A stretch of DNA of 64,000 nucleotides from Macrostomum hystrix (Eukaryota > Platyhelminthes > Macrostomidae), in contig CATNEN010000002.1 in NCBI GenBank assembly GCA_950097015.1, positions 9,129,501 to 9,193,500 of the forward strand. The letters run 5' to 3'. A program made the position numbers and the translations under genes. The notes beneath the pieces were generated by a model, which saw only the letters and a program-made list of their open reading frames with translations, was not told the DNA's origin and searched no databases. Below, in pieces: positions 34,401-44,731 of the stretch. The stretch's first letter is position 1, and every line of letters begins with the position of its first letter.

Positions 34401-34738
34401 AGATCTAAAACTTTACGCCTTTCGCGCTTCTCAGGAATGTTCAGGAAAGCACAGTAGCCATTAGAATCTGAAAGGCGCTTTAACTCCTGCAGCCGAGATT
34501 TCTGAATTGTTATTTCTGAAGACTGCATCTGCACTGACACTGCAGCAGCACCTTGTGTCGTTAGTTCAGCACCTGAAAGCAAAGCAGATTTTATCGGTGT
34601 TTCTGATTCTGTTGTTCTTGAAGGTTGACGATGTGATGACACAGTAAGATCTGACATACTGAAAGAATCTAGATATTGGGCAGACTGCTTATCATGTGAG
34701 CTCACAGAATTTAGTGACCTGACATCATCAGGATTCAT
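31483..34738 (-). CDS. Ankyrin-repeat protein, four exons
   Basis: Exons (minus strand): 34738-32707, 32575-32453, 31882-31778 and 31652-31483, all joined in phase 1 at GT-AG borders (GTGAGT, GTAAAA and GTACGC donors), stop TGA at 31485-31483; about 809 residues. The first ATG in the open frame is at 34738. The frame is open 90 bases further upstream, so a 5' exon is possible. Ankyrin repeats lie near residues 220-330: GRSSLHIAMGS, TPLHIACSVGNYDAAELLLQAGASPNE, STPLYEAVIRSNLSLVKLLVDFGADLIA. A basic segment (KYKDKRNSALRRQSKKQKS) precedes them. Later comes a predicted helical block, LLSELCESINLPEKHFRRLYQN, then long Ser/Glu-rich disorder and a basic C-terminus. I do not recognise the family; ankyrin repeats bind protein partners. 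Third codon positions are AT-leaning, unlike spectrin. Confidence 0.82.
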
Positions 34739-34829
34739 GTTTTCAGAAGTACAATGCTCATAAACAGATTCCAATGACAAACAACAACTATTACAGTATA
34801 CTTTAGTAGAATTCAAACTTAGTTTCAAT

Positions 34830-35940
34830 ATGAAACAGTTTCGAGGACTTTTTTAATGTCTGATGAGGCTGTATCTAGTGTTTTTAAACTACCTGCATCT
34901 AAATTTTGTTAAAAGGTAGCCATGCAGTCTTTTAACTTAAAATCAAGCTTATGTTAAGTAACTTATATTAAGTTCTACACAGTATTCACCTAGCTAATCT
35001 TTGATAATATGACAAAAATGATAAAAAATCATATAATGACTGCTGCCTCCATTTGCAAGCTACTCATAAATGAGATATATTTCTTACTAATCATATAGCA
35101 AATTTAGATTGATTTAAGCATGATTTTTAGTCTAGCTACTTTTGCTTATGGTTGACTGTGAATAAAAAACCCTTTTGACTTATAACTAGCGCCTACTACT
35201 ACTAGGCATAGGGGCATTCATTATCATGGATTAGCAACTAACCTATCAGAAATGACAACTTATAATAGCTAGATATATTTGTTTTATAAAGATGAAGTTT
35301 CATTTAAATAAATAGTTTGTTAGCTACTTAGCATAAGCCTAAAGCTTTTTTTAGTCCAACAAAAAAAAATTTGTGGTCTTTTTTTTCTATACTAAAAATG
35401 AAAATCTTGCTTGTGGGTTTAAGACAAGAAAAAAAACGACTGAACCAATTTACAATATTCTTTTGACAAAAGATGCCAAATTTTCCAACAATGGTACACA
35501 ACATTTTGCTTGGAAATTACTTTATTCTAAATGGGATAAGGTTCCAAAAACACACTTTTTGCCCATTTTTTCAAAGGTCAAACCATCTTGGCCTATTGAG
35601 AATTTCTTTGACTGTGCAACACCCCCTAGCTAACTGAGTTAGAAGCATGCACAATTTAAATAAATGTACACAACCTAAGTGTACTCTATTTGTACAAAGC
35701 CAGAACTTTGAGAATTCATTTTATAAGGCTAATTTTTGCATCCACAATCCAACAGTTGGAGTAGGGCCAATGTGTAGGCACTAGGAATAGGTTAGGGGCC
35801 TAGGTTAGGCTAGGCAAAGTGTCCCTGGTTCGACTATGCACAAAGTCAAATCTTTAAACTAATTGTCAGTCAGTAGTGATGTAAAGCAAAATTTTTCAAT
35901 TTAATTTTGAAAATAAAGTGGAAACTTTTAATTCACTTTT
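34830..35940. other. AT-rich upstream region of the ankyrin gene
   Basis: Likely 5' flank of the minus-strand ankyrin gene. No convincing exon, array or transposon end. An isolated open frame at 35373-35633 has low-complexity AT-rich composition and no recognisable domain. Confidence 0.45.
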
Positions 35941-35943
35941 GCA

Positions 35944-36625
35944 TGGCAAAACAAGAGTTTGAATCATGGCAAAACCAGAGTTTGAATCATGGCAAAACCA
36001 GAGTTTGAATCATGGCTAAACCAGAGTTTGAATCATGGCAAAACCAGAGTTTGAATCATGGCTAAACCAGTTTGAATCATGGCTAAACCAGAGTTTGAAT
36101 CATGGCTAAACCAGAGTTTGAATCATAGCCTACCAGAGCTTGAATCATGGCAAAACCAGAGTTTGAATCATGGCAAAACCAGAGTTTGAATCATGGCTAA
36201 ACCAGAGTTTGAATCATGGCAAAACCAGAGTTTGAATCATGGCTAAACCAGTTTGAATCATGGCTAAACCAGAGTTTGAATCATGGCTAAACCAGAGTTT
36301 GAATCATAGCCTACCAGAGCTTGAATCATGGCAAAACCAGAGCTTGAATCATAGCCAACCAGAGTTTGAATCATGGCTAAACCAGAGTTTGAATCATGGC
36401 AAAACGAGAGTTTGAATCATGGCTAAACTAGAGTTTGAATCATGGCTAAACCAGTTTGAATCATGGCTAAACCAGAGTTTGAATCATGGCTAAACCAGAG
36501 TTTGAATCATAGCCTACCAGAGCTTGAATCATGGCAAAACCAGAGTTTGAATCATAGCCCACCAGAGTTTCAATCATGGCAAAACCAGAGTGTGAATCAT
36601 GACTAAACATAAGTTTGAATCATAG
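35944..36625 (+). repeat. 23-bp AATCATGGCTAAACCAGAGT array
   Basis: About thirty units of 23 bp (core AATCATGGCAAAACCAGAG plus TTTG). Variant units (short CCAGTTTG form, CATAGCCTACCAGAGC form) recur together near 36060-36130, 36240-36315 and 36445-36515, showing a higher-order period of about 180-200 bp. Confidence 0.95.
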
Positions 36626-36789
36626 CAATTTTTTTCTATTGTTATTAAATTGAATTCTCTATATTTATATTTTGTAATGTAGATTTTATAATATCATAAT
36701 GATTCTGAATTATAATTATAATAAATTTGCCTAATATTCATTAAATTCTTCTTCATCTCAATTTTCTATAAAAACCGCAAATATAAAAA

Positions 36790-37028
36790 TTCAACTAGGG
36801 AACATTGTCAACTGGGGAATCATTAGGCCCTATCAAATGGGGGATCATGGTAAACTGGGGGATTATTGCCTACTAGGGGATCATTGTCAACTGAGGGATC
36901 ATCAAATGGTGGATAATTGTAAACTGGGGGATCATTGTCAACTGGGTGATCATTGTCAACTGGGGATCATTGTCAACTGTGGGATCATTGTCAACTGTGT
37001 TATCATTGTCAACTGGGGGATCATTGTA
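36790..37028 (+). repeat. 18-bp GGGGATCATTGTCAACTG array
   Basis: About twelve imperfect copies. An 82-residue open frame through it is explained by the period. Confidence 0.9.
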
Positions 37029-38300
37029 TTCAGTATTTGTAGCTTAAAAAAGCAGAAAATACAGCTGCTAAAAATTATACACTAGACAAATTAAAAATAC
37101 TTCTGCTCCCCGAAGGGGGGCAAAACTTGCTAGTTCTTAGCTAAAATTAAAATGAAAGAATTACTTTCTCATGAAAAAAATATAATAGTGAGTAGGCCTA
37201 TTGTAGAATTATAGGATATAAAAATAAAGAAGCCATTGAAATTTTGTCATAGTAAGTAATACTAATATATGTTAAAAGGCACAAAATTAACCTTATTAAT
37301 TAAATTTAAAACCAAAAACATGATTTCATAGCAATCTGCTCTAGCTTGACAACCATTCAAGCCTATTAATAAGAACTTGGTGTGTTTTATCATATACATA
37401 AGAGGATTATTGTGTTGGTCATTTATGTAAAGATATTAAAAAGCTAAAGAAGAAAGCTGTAACCCTTAGATCATCAGAAACGTTGAATAAGCGGACTGTA
37501 AGACTATAAGCAGAGCAGCCTAAAGCCTAACTATCTTAATAAGAATATATAATTCTCAGATTGTTATAAAAAATACCTTAAATTGGTCATAGTATAAAAA
37601 CCAATTGGAATTTAATGCGCTACCATTAAGAGCTAGGTACACGTATTTTTCACTCACAAGTTCGAGAAGCAGTTTGAAGTCAAATTAGTCATGAGTCCTG
37701 AGCATATGTAACCCAATATTAGAATTTAAATTGCCGCCAAAAAAGAATATTTCCCATTACCATATTTGTTTAAAAGCTGCATCAATCAATATTGATACCA
37801 CAAAATCAATATATACGTATTTATGTACTTTATTTTACTTTTTGTATTTATTTATAGTTATATATATTCTATTATTATCACTCAAGATCTTCCTGGACAT
37901 GCAAGCCTTACTTTAAAAAACCCTAGTCTTCTTGTCAGCCTCAGCATCTAGATTAGATTTAGATTGTGAGTTCTGCTTTGTATTTAGATTAGTTGGATAT
38001 TGTTATTAGCACTATACACCGGCACTGAGATGAGCGAGCCCTGTCCTCGAACCAAAAAGAACTTTGTACCTACCCAAGACCAAAGGGTCCCTAAACACAA
38101 ATACTGCGGTAGATCAAGTACGTGTCGGCTATTAGGCAACTGTGACCCGCGGGGAACCCCAATTCCTGCAAAAAATAACTCCATCATGGGCCATCATTAG
38201 CCTTGGGGTTTCCTTCAATCACCCTCACCTTCATCATTCGATGACACTAGACCCGCAGCCAGCGAAGAGGCAATTCTGCCCATTTCGCTGACTCTTGAGC
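37029..38300. other. AT-rich spacer, no gene recognised
   Basis: Mostly AT-rich. GGTTCGAGGAC on the minus strand (38046-38056) is B-box-like and could mark another SINE fragment, but no A box is clear. Confidence 0.4.
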
Positions 38301-38344
38301 ACACATGCACAACCCACAGATACCGTACGCAGGCAGCACATGCT

Positions 38345-38575
38345 CACACAGGTGTGTACATCTGCCTGGCAGTGTGTGCACTAGCTCTTACTGTGCCTTG
38401 GAGGTTGGTCCTCAAAAGCGTAAAATTGACAAGCGCCCAAGACTTCTCTCCGCGGCTGCGCCCCAAACAAATGTGGCCTCGCCGCGGAATCGACCTCATG
38501 CCGTGCAGGGACCTTGGTGCGAGAGGCAAACGCAATAACCCGCTCTGCCACTGGTTGATTTCCCCCTACATGTAT
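38345..38575 (-). repeat. tRNA-derived SINE
   Basis: On the minus strand TGGCAGAGCGGGTTATT (38550-38534) matches a pol III A box and GGTCGATTCCG (38495-38485) a B box, about 50 bases apart. A GC-rich body follows inside an AT-rich region. No clear target duplication was found. Confidence 0.7.
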
Positions 38576-39080
38576 TTATTGTTATTGGTTAACTAATAAT
38601 AAATTTGAAGCAGAGTAATCATCTAGGCTATGATACAATTATTAAAGATTTTTATAAGCTTTTACGGTAAAGAAAATAATTTACTGAGCGAACGTGTTAT
38701 TCTCTGCTGAAGGAGACGTTATGGTTGTCTGCAGTGGGGAGAGACATTTTAGAGAGGAAATCGAGTTCTCTGCTGCTTTGAAAATACTTTTTTCGTCAAC
38801 AAACGAAATGAAAGAATCATACCACAGATGTGGGCACTGTATATACAAATGCAATCATTTTCAAATTTAAGTCAGAATGGTTTGTAAAAAAGTGTCCGCG
38901 AGTGACCTTTGGAAAAAGCATTCTTTCGAACATTTAATCTGCTTATTTAGCATGGTTAAGCTACGCATTACTCAAAAGATGTGTATATCGCCTTGAGAAA
39001 ATTTGTGATCGAATTGTGCACGTTTGGTAAATATCTATAATACCCATTTTCAATATAAAAAATCGTCTTCTGAATCCGAT

Positions 39081-39639
39081 CGAAAGAAGCGCGGACCCCT
39101 TCAAGCAGCAGGATGTCTGTACTTTGGGTGAGGGACAGGAGAGCGAAGCGCCGCTGATAATCCAAGGAGACGTGTCTCGGCAATGACTCGGACTTTAGTC
39201 TCTCTGAGACTCGAAGATGATAGTCGGACTGGCCCGCTTGTGTCGAGGGGAGGGGCTCTGGGAATCGTGGACTATCTCGGATCTCGTCTCACGTACGAAC
39301 AACTGGCTGAAGGCCAGAGGCTTCAACAGACACGAGGGCGCCTAGAATGAAGCCTATAAAAGCTTTCTTCGAAAGAAGCGCGGACCCCTTCAAGCAGCAG
39401 GATGTCTGTACTTTGGGTGAGGGACAGGAGAGCGAAGCGCCGCTGATAATCCAAGGAGACGTGTCTCGGCAATGACTCGGACTTTAGTCTCTCTGAGACT
39501 CGAAGATGATAGTCGGACTGGCCCGCTTGTGTCGAGGGGAGGGGCTCTGGGAATCGTGGACTATCTCGGATCTCGTCTCACGTACGAACAACTGGCTGAA
39601 GGCCAGAGGCTTCAACAGACACGAGGGCGCCTAGAATGA
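39081..39639 (+). repeat. Perfect 270-bp direct duplication with 19-bp spacer
   Basis: 39081-39350 and 39370-39639 are identical by eye. Both start CGAAAGAAGCGCGGACCCC and end GGGCGCCTAGAATGA. The 19-bp spacer contains CCTATAAAAG, a TATA-like box. The unit is GC-rich inside an AT-rich region and contains no long open frame. Confidence 0.95.
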
Positions 39640-39858
39640 ATGCGGCCCGCATAGAAAGAATAAGTTTCTGTATTGCTTTTTATGACTCTATAACAATGGC
39701 TTTTTTTGTTTTAACGCATGTTATCTGCTACCTATATCACTCATATAGGTAAACGGAACCGAACGGAAAACGGAGACAAGATGCAGCAGATGCTTCTTCT
39801 CAAATGCCGCCTCAGCGACCGTCAGCCAGTGTTTTTGTTTGTATAATTTATGGGGCTC

Positions 39859-39902
39859 CCCTAGGCGCCAATAATGCAAAATAATGCATTTAGCAATGCA
39901 TG
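39859..39902 (+). repeat. Left terminal inverted repeat of CACTA-like element
   Basis: CCCTAGGCGCCAATAAT followed by imperfect complementarity to the right end (50589-50632). Confidence 0.9.
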
Positions 39903-39904
39903 AA

Positions 39905-40375
39905 TAATGCATTGTAATGTATTAATAATACATTATAATCTATTAATAATACATTATAATCCATTAATAATACATTATAATCTATTAATAATACATTATA
40001 ATCTATTAATAATACATTATAATCTATTGATAATACATTATAATCTATTAATAATACATTATAATCTATTAATAATACATTATAATCTATTAATAATACA
40101 TTATAATCTATTAATAATACATTATAATCTATTAATAATACATTATAATCTATTAATAATACATTATAATCTATTAATAATACATTATAATCTATTAATA
40201 ATACATTATAATCTATTAATAATACATTATAATCTATTAATAATACATTATAATCTATTAATAATACATTATAATCTATTAATAATGCATTATAATATAT
40301 TGTAGTGCATTATAATCTAGCAATAATGCATTATAATCTATAAATAATCCATTATAATCAATGCATTATAATTTT
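39905..40375 (+). repeat. Left subterminal 21-bp array
   Basis: About eighteen nearly identical copies of ATTAATAATACATTATAATCT, flanked by degenerate ATAATGCATTATAAT units. The ACATTATAAT/ATGCATTAT core is related to the right subterminal repeats. Confidence 0.95.
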
Positions 40376-41530
40376 TATCGAAAGGCGGAATTGTTTAGGC
40401 CACTTACTTACAAGAAGCTTGACTTCAATTTCAAGGGTCTAGTGTCAAGTGCATGCCTAAATACATATGCAAGCTTCTAACCGTCTTTGCTAATAATTGT
40501 ACTTAGCTTGTCAGTTACGTAAATCCCATGTCAGAGCATTACACTAGATATTAAAATTCAGATATTTATGCCTAGACATGCACTTCTAAATAATATAAAA
40601 CATATGAAAAAGAACCGGATCATTCTACTTCCATCTATACATGTTTAGTTCAGCAGACTATGATGCTGGAGGACACAAAATCAGTGATTAACAGTGATAT
40701 GTTTGTTGGCACTTATTCATGTATAATTGTATATAATATAATATTATTGTGATTATATAAATACATTAATGTGATTATCATTGAAGAGAAAATTAAAAAA
40801 AGTTCAATCAAAATGAATATTACACATAAAAGCAACTAGCGCTTGCATGGGAAAACCTGATTACTTCAGTAATCATTGCTGCCAAGAGTCACATTTGCAT
40901 AAAGTGAAAATGCAGTCACTGATGCTAAATTGCAAGTGTAAGCAGCTTAGACAAAGTTAGTTTACAACGATTGTACATCGCATGGTTTCAATATATAGAA
41001 ATTTGAGGAAATTATGAGAATTTATAGAACATGTAGCACAAAATTTCCTTTACTTAAGTAAACAGGCAATTTAAAACATTTTTTTCTATGATTCAGCTGC
41101 TAAAGCAACAAAGGACCAACGGAAAAATTAACTTAAAATAACTATACACGCAAAAAGTAAATGCAGCCTGATTGCACGAAGCAGTTAAGAATGAACGTAT
41201 ACGCTTGCAGAATATTTCAGGAATATTTCAGCCCTGAAACAAAATGCATAAAAAGGACAACGAAAGTAGCACATGAGCGCATGGAAGGATTTTGAGTATC
41301 AACACATTTTTTTCTCTGAATATACAGAAAAATGCACGTGAAAACAGAGCACCTAAATAAATTGCATGATTAGCAATATATAAAAATAGCCTGATATTAG
41401 AGTACGAGATGATCGCAGAACAGACACATGGACTTCAATTGATAATTGAGATATTTGAGAAATTGAGTATTGTGAGCGAATGCAGAAAAATAGGACCGGA
41501 GAAATAAAGAAACAGTCTTCAATGCACCAC
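40376..41530. other. Left internal non-coding part of the CACTA-like element
   Basis: AT-rich, no exon recognised. Probably contains the 3' end of the minus-strand transposase transcript. Confidence 0.5.
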
Positions 41531-44086
41531 CTAGTCATGCTCGCTCTCTTCCAACATAGGTACCAGAGAAAAAAAACTACCTACACCACGCAGATGATTG
41601 AGATCAATCTTTATGCAGCGCGACTGAATCATTGAAGACGGAAACCATTCAATCCCATCATTGCGGGCATTTCTGTTGAACATTTCGTAGCGCAGCGACG
41701 GCTTGGAACGAGCTGCTGCTAGAACTGGCCGAGTAAACAGCGGGAAGAGGACACTTTGAAGCGTTCCCACTGAGTCTAGTATTAATCCTAGAAAACTCTG
41801 GCCACCTGGACAGACTTCCCTGATCAGAGAAAAGCGACCATCCTTCAGGTAGACGAACGAGGAGCATGTCTTGAAGTTGGTCTCGTGCCCATGTGCGAAG
41901 ACTGCTTGTCCATTTACCACTATGCAGTCCCTTGGTAGCGATGTATCAGCGATTGCAGATGTAAATGCCTCGTAAGCGGTGAATTCAGAGTGTTGAAAGG
42001 AATTAACCAATGAACTGTACCAAAAAAAACGCTCGGCAATCTGCTCGGCTTGATAGCGAGTACCAGAAAACATGTGCTTGAAATGCAGCATCGCACCTTC
42101 GAATGGAAACATTGAGTAAGAAGATATTGGTCCAAACTCGCGGCACTGATTCCCCATGTGCTCCAACAGATGGAAGTTCAATCGATGTACCTCCTCTGAA
42201 AAGACTTCAGCTGCACTCTCCATGAAAGCAGTGGTGAGCAACTGAACCTGCTCAAATCCGGCATTGCTGTACATGAAATGGTAGACTGCGATTAGGCAGA
42301 AAATGAGCTCCCGGTGTAAACCATTCTGTTGAGCCAGCAGCAAAGGAATCCACAAGTACAGGGAAAACAACTTAAAATCCTTCGCCTTCCAGAGACTCAA
42401 TCTTGCCAGGGTAGGCGGCCGATGAATTCCATGTGGAAACTTTAGATTTTCAAGCAATGAATCAACAACTTCGCGAACAGAACGACCGATGAAAAACTCC
42501 TCGTGGCGGTTCTTGCCGTCAGTTGACATTGTTAGCAGAAGCTTGACCTGGCCCTCGAAAAATGCATGCATTCCGTCAATTATGAAGTTTGCTGGGAAAC
42601 TGATACGCTTACACAGCGGTGACACTCCAGTTACGCCAAAAATGCTCTTTAGGCCCGACTGTTCAAGGAAGCGCACACATTCGAGATGAAATGCAGTTGT
42701 TCGGAGCGGACACTGGGAATTTGGGGCAAACACCCAGAGCCCAGTTCGCAGACTTTTGCCAGGGTTGAGGCACTTAGGACAGGAGAATTCTCCATTGAAC
42801 TGCTTTATGCAGAACAGTGAGGCGAGAGCTGGGAGATCACTTACAATGAAAGAGAAATGCAGGTGCACTGAAAATCTGCCATATTCAACCAGTGTAGGCA
42901 GCTTGTTGAGAATTGCAGGCAGACATTGGCGAAAGTTGGGCTTCTGTTTAGCGGAAACCAGTGCAAGCAAAATGATGTTTCGAAACAATTTCCTCTTGCC
43001 AGGAGGAAGATTCAGAAGGATTGCTGTCAGAGGCCATATCTGCACGTCAGAATTTTCCCAAAATGAAGCTCCATCTGCATTAAGCAAAAAATACATGTGT
43101 AGGTTAGTACCAGAGCTTCGCTCGAGGTTTTCTGCTACATCGGAGTTAAGGACATCAGTGTACATGCCACTGCTCATCTCGCGCTCGTACTCCAAAAGCA
43201 CCTCCAACTGTGAGTCCAAGATGTTCTCGATCTGGCCTTGCACATTCGTAATCACGACGGTAGTGGCCAAGTCTTCATGTTCACGGCAGCCAGCCTTTTC
43301 ACAAACCAGACACAGACGAGCAGAGGTAAATGAATGACAGAAGAAATTTTTCACTCGCGTTTTCATTTGCTTTGCAGACTTTGGCAAATTTCTATCCGGA
43401 ATGTGGCTTAGGAGGAGGAGTAGTCGATTCATAGCAGCATCGCTACAGTTCTCGTTAAGCTGCCACAGCCGCAAAAGAGAAGCAACGGTGCACTCGTCTT
43501 CAAGTGAATGCTGCAGAATGAGATGCCTCTCTTGAAAAACAGAGAGTGGCAGGAGTGGCTCTGCTGCTCCTTGGGCTGACACCGTTGAATGCAATCGTTG
43601 AGATGTCATTGGCACTGAGGCACCAGCAGACGCATGGTCAGATGACGACGACGATGACGACAGGGCCGATCCTGTCGCCGATGACACAGAGGCACTGGCC
43701 GATCCTGTCGCCGATGACACAGAGGCCCTGGCCGATCCTGTCGCCGATGACACAGAGGCACTGGCCGATCCTGTCGCCGATGACACAGAGGCACTGGCCG
43801 ATCCTGTCGCCGATGACACAGAGGCACTAGCCGATCCTGTCGCCGATGACACAGAGGCACTAGCCGATCCTGTCGCCGATGACACAGAGGCACTAGCCGA
43901 TCCTGTCGCCGATGACACAGAGGCACTAGCCGATCCTGTTGCCGATGACACAGAGGCACTGGCCGATCCTGTCGCCGATGACACAGAGGCACTGGCCGAT
44001 CCTGTCGCCGATGTCTTCTGGATGTGCTGCATGGTGGCTGCTGCAGAGTAAGAAAAGTAGCATTTGTACATACATTTACTATTCAT
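41531..44086 (-). CDS. CACTA-type transposase
   Basis: An 851-codon open frame. The most credible start is the ATG at 44032 (codon 19, context ACCATGC), giving ~833 residues. Family features: a zinc-knuckle-like FNGEFSCPKCLNPGK, then FIIDGMHAFFEGQVKLLL, corresponding to the D-x-MH...G...LL block of Tnp2-type transposases. Near the C-terminal third SSYSMFPFEGAMLHFKHMFSGTRYQAEQIAERF matches the conserved SxFPFE...HGT...QI segment of this family. A CxxC-rich region with CLVCEKAGCREH lies N-terminal. It would bind the subterminal repeats and termini and catalyse excision and insertion. The frame is open throughout, with no stop. A 33-bp in-frame repeat encodes the N-terminal Ser/Ala/Thr-rich stretch. 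Confidence 0.85.
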   Translation of the reverse strand: MNSKCMYKCYFSYSAAATMQHIQKTSATGSASASVSSATGSASASVSSATGSASASVSSATGSASASVSSATGSASASVSSATGSASASVSSATGSASASVSSATGSASASVSSATGSARASVSSATGSASASVSSATGSALSSSSSSSDHASAGASVPMTSQRLHSTVSAQGAAEPLLPLSVFQERHLILQHSLEDECTVASLLRLWQLNENCSDAAMNRLLLLLSHIPDRNLPKSAKQMKTRVKNFFCHSFTSARLCLVCEKAGCREHEDLATTVVITNVQGQIENILDSQLEVLLEYEREMSSGMYTDVLNSDVAENLERSSGTNLHMYFLLNADGASFWENSDVQIWPLTAILLNLPPGKRKLFRNIILLALVSAKQKPNFRQCLPAILNKLPTLVEYGRFSVHLHFSFIVSDLPALASLFCIKQFNGEFSCPKCLNPGKSLRTGLWVFAPNSQCPLRTTAFHLECVRFLEQSGLKSIFGVTGVSPLCKRISFPANFIIDGMHAFFEGQVKLLLTMSTDGKNRHEEFFIGRSVREVVDSLLENLKFPHGIHRPPTLARLSLWKAKDFKLFSLYLWIPLLLAQQNGLHRELIFCLIAVYHFMYSNAGFEQVQLLTTAFMESAAEVFSEEVHRLNFHLLEHMGNQCREFGPISSYSMFPFEGAMLHFKHMFSGTRYQAEQIAERFFWYSSLVNSFQHSEFTAYEAFTSAIADTSLPRDCIVVNGQAVFAHGHETNFKTCSSFVYLKDGRFSLIREVCPGGQSFLGLILDSVGTLQSVLFPLFTRPVLAAARSKPSLRYEMFNRNARNDGIEWFPSSMIQSRCIKIDLNHLRGVGSFFSLVPMLEESEHD
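43660..44017 (-). repeat. 33-bp coding minisatellite in the transposase N-terminus
   Basis: About ten copies encode SATGSASASVS, eleven residues each, with scattered synonymous and Ser/Arg changes. The period preserves the frame. Confidence 0.95.
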
Positions 44087-44731
44087 TTAACACCCATCAC
44101 TACTTTCAGTCAACACTTGCTCTCAATATACAATGCAGGCGATTTAGAATACATGTCATTGCCATCTTTTATACAGTGCTATCGCAGTAGCTATATACAA
44201 TGGCCGACACTTATGTGAACTGAAGACTGAAGAAAAATTCTTTTCCTTACTATAAACTCTATATACTTAAGTAAAGGATTTAAATCAGACATTTATGTGC
44301 AAAGGCCCAAAATAGTTTGCATCAGTTATCTTATCCATGCTGACTCTGCAGTTATGATCATGTGCATCCCTTGATATTTCTCATATCTAACCAGAGAAGT
44401 ATAGATGAGCAGCCCTATTAGTAACTGCCATTGTTATGTTGACACTAGAAAAAAACAATTCATTTATTATACCTTAGACAAAACTTAACGCCACTAAATA
44501 TTATCTTAAGCAACACACAGAAGTACATTAAACAAGCAGAAAGTAATAACTCGAAGACAAAATTCCAAAAGTCAATGATTGCCATTTTTTTATTTCCACA
44601 AAAAATATCAACCCACACAATGCTTAGGCTCAACATTAACATATAATTAATACACTGCCTTCCATAAAAATAAAAAAATTAAACAATGCACTTCCCACCG
44701 TTGTAAATCAACCCAATATAATCCAGGGACC

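Noticed and set aside
39081-39639. Hammerhead ribozyme in the 270-bp repeats (Penelope-type terminal repeats often carry one)
   Set aside because: The nearest core is CTGATAA, which lacks the required CTGANGA, and no paired GAAA arrangement was found.
39907-40305. 132-residue open frame of IIHYNLL repeats
   Set aside because: Translation of the 21-bp subterminal array.
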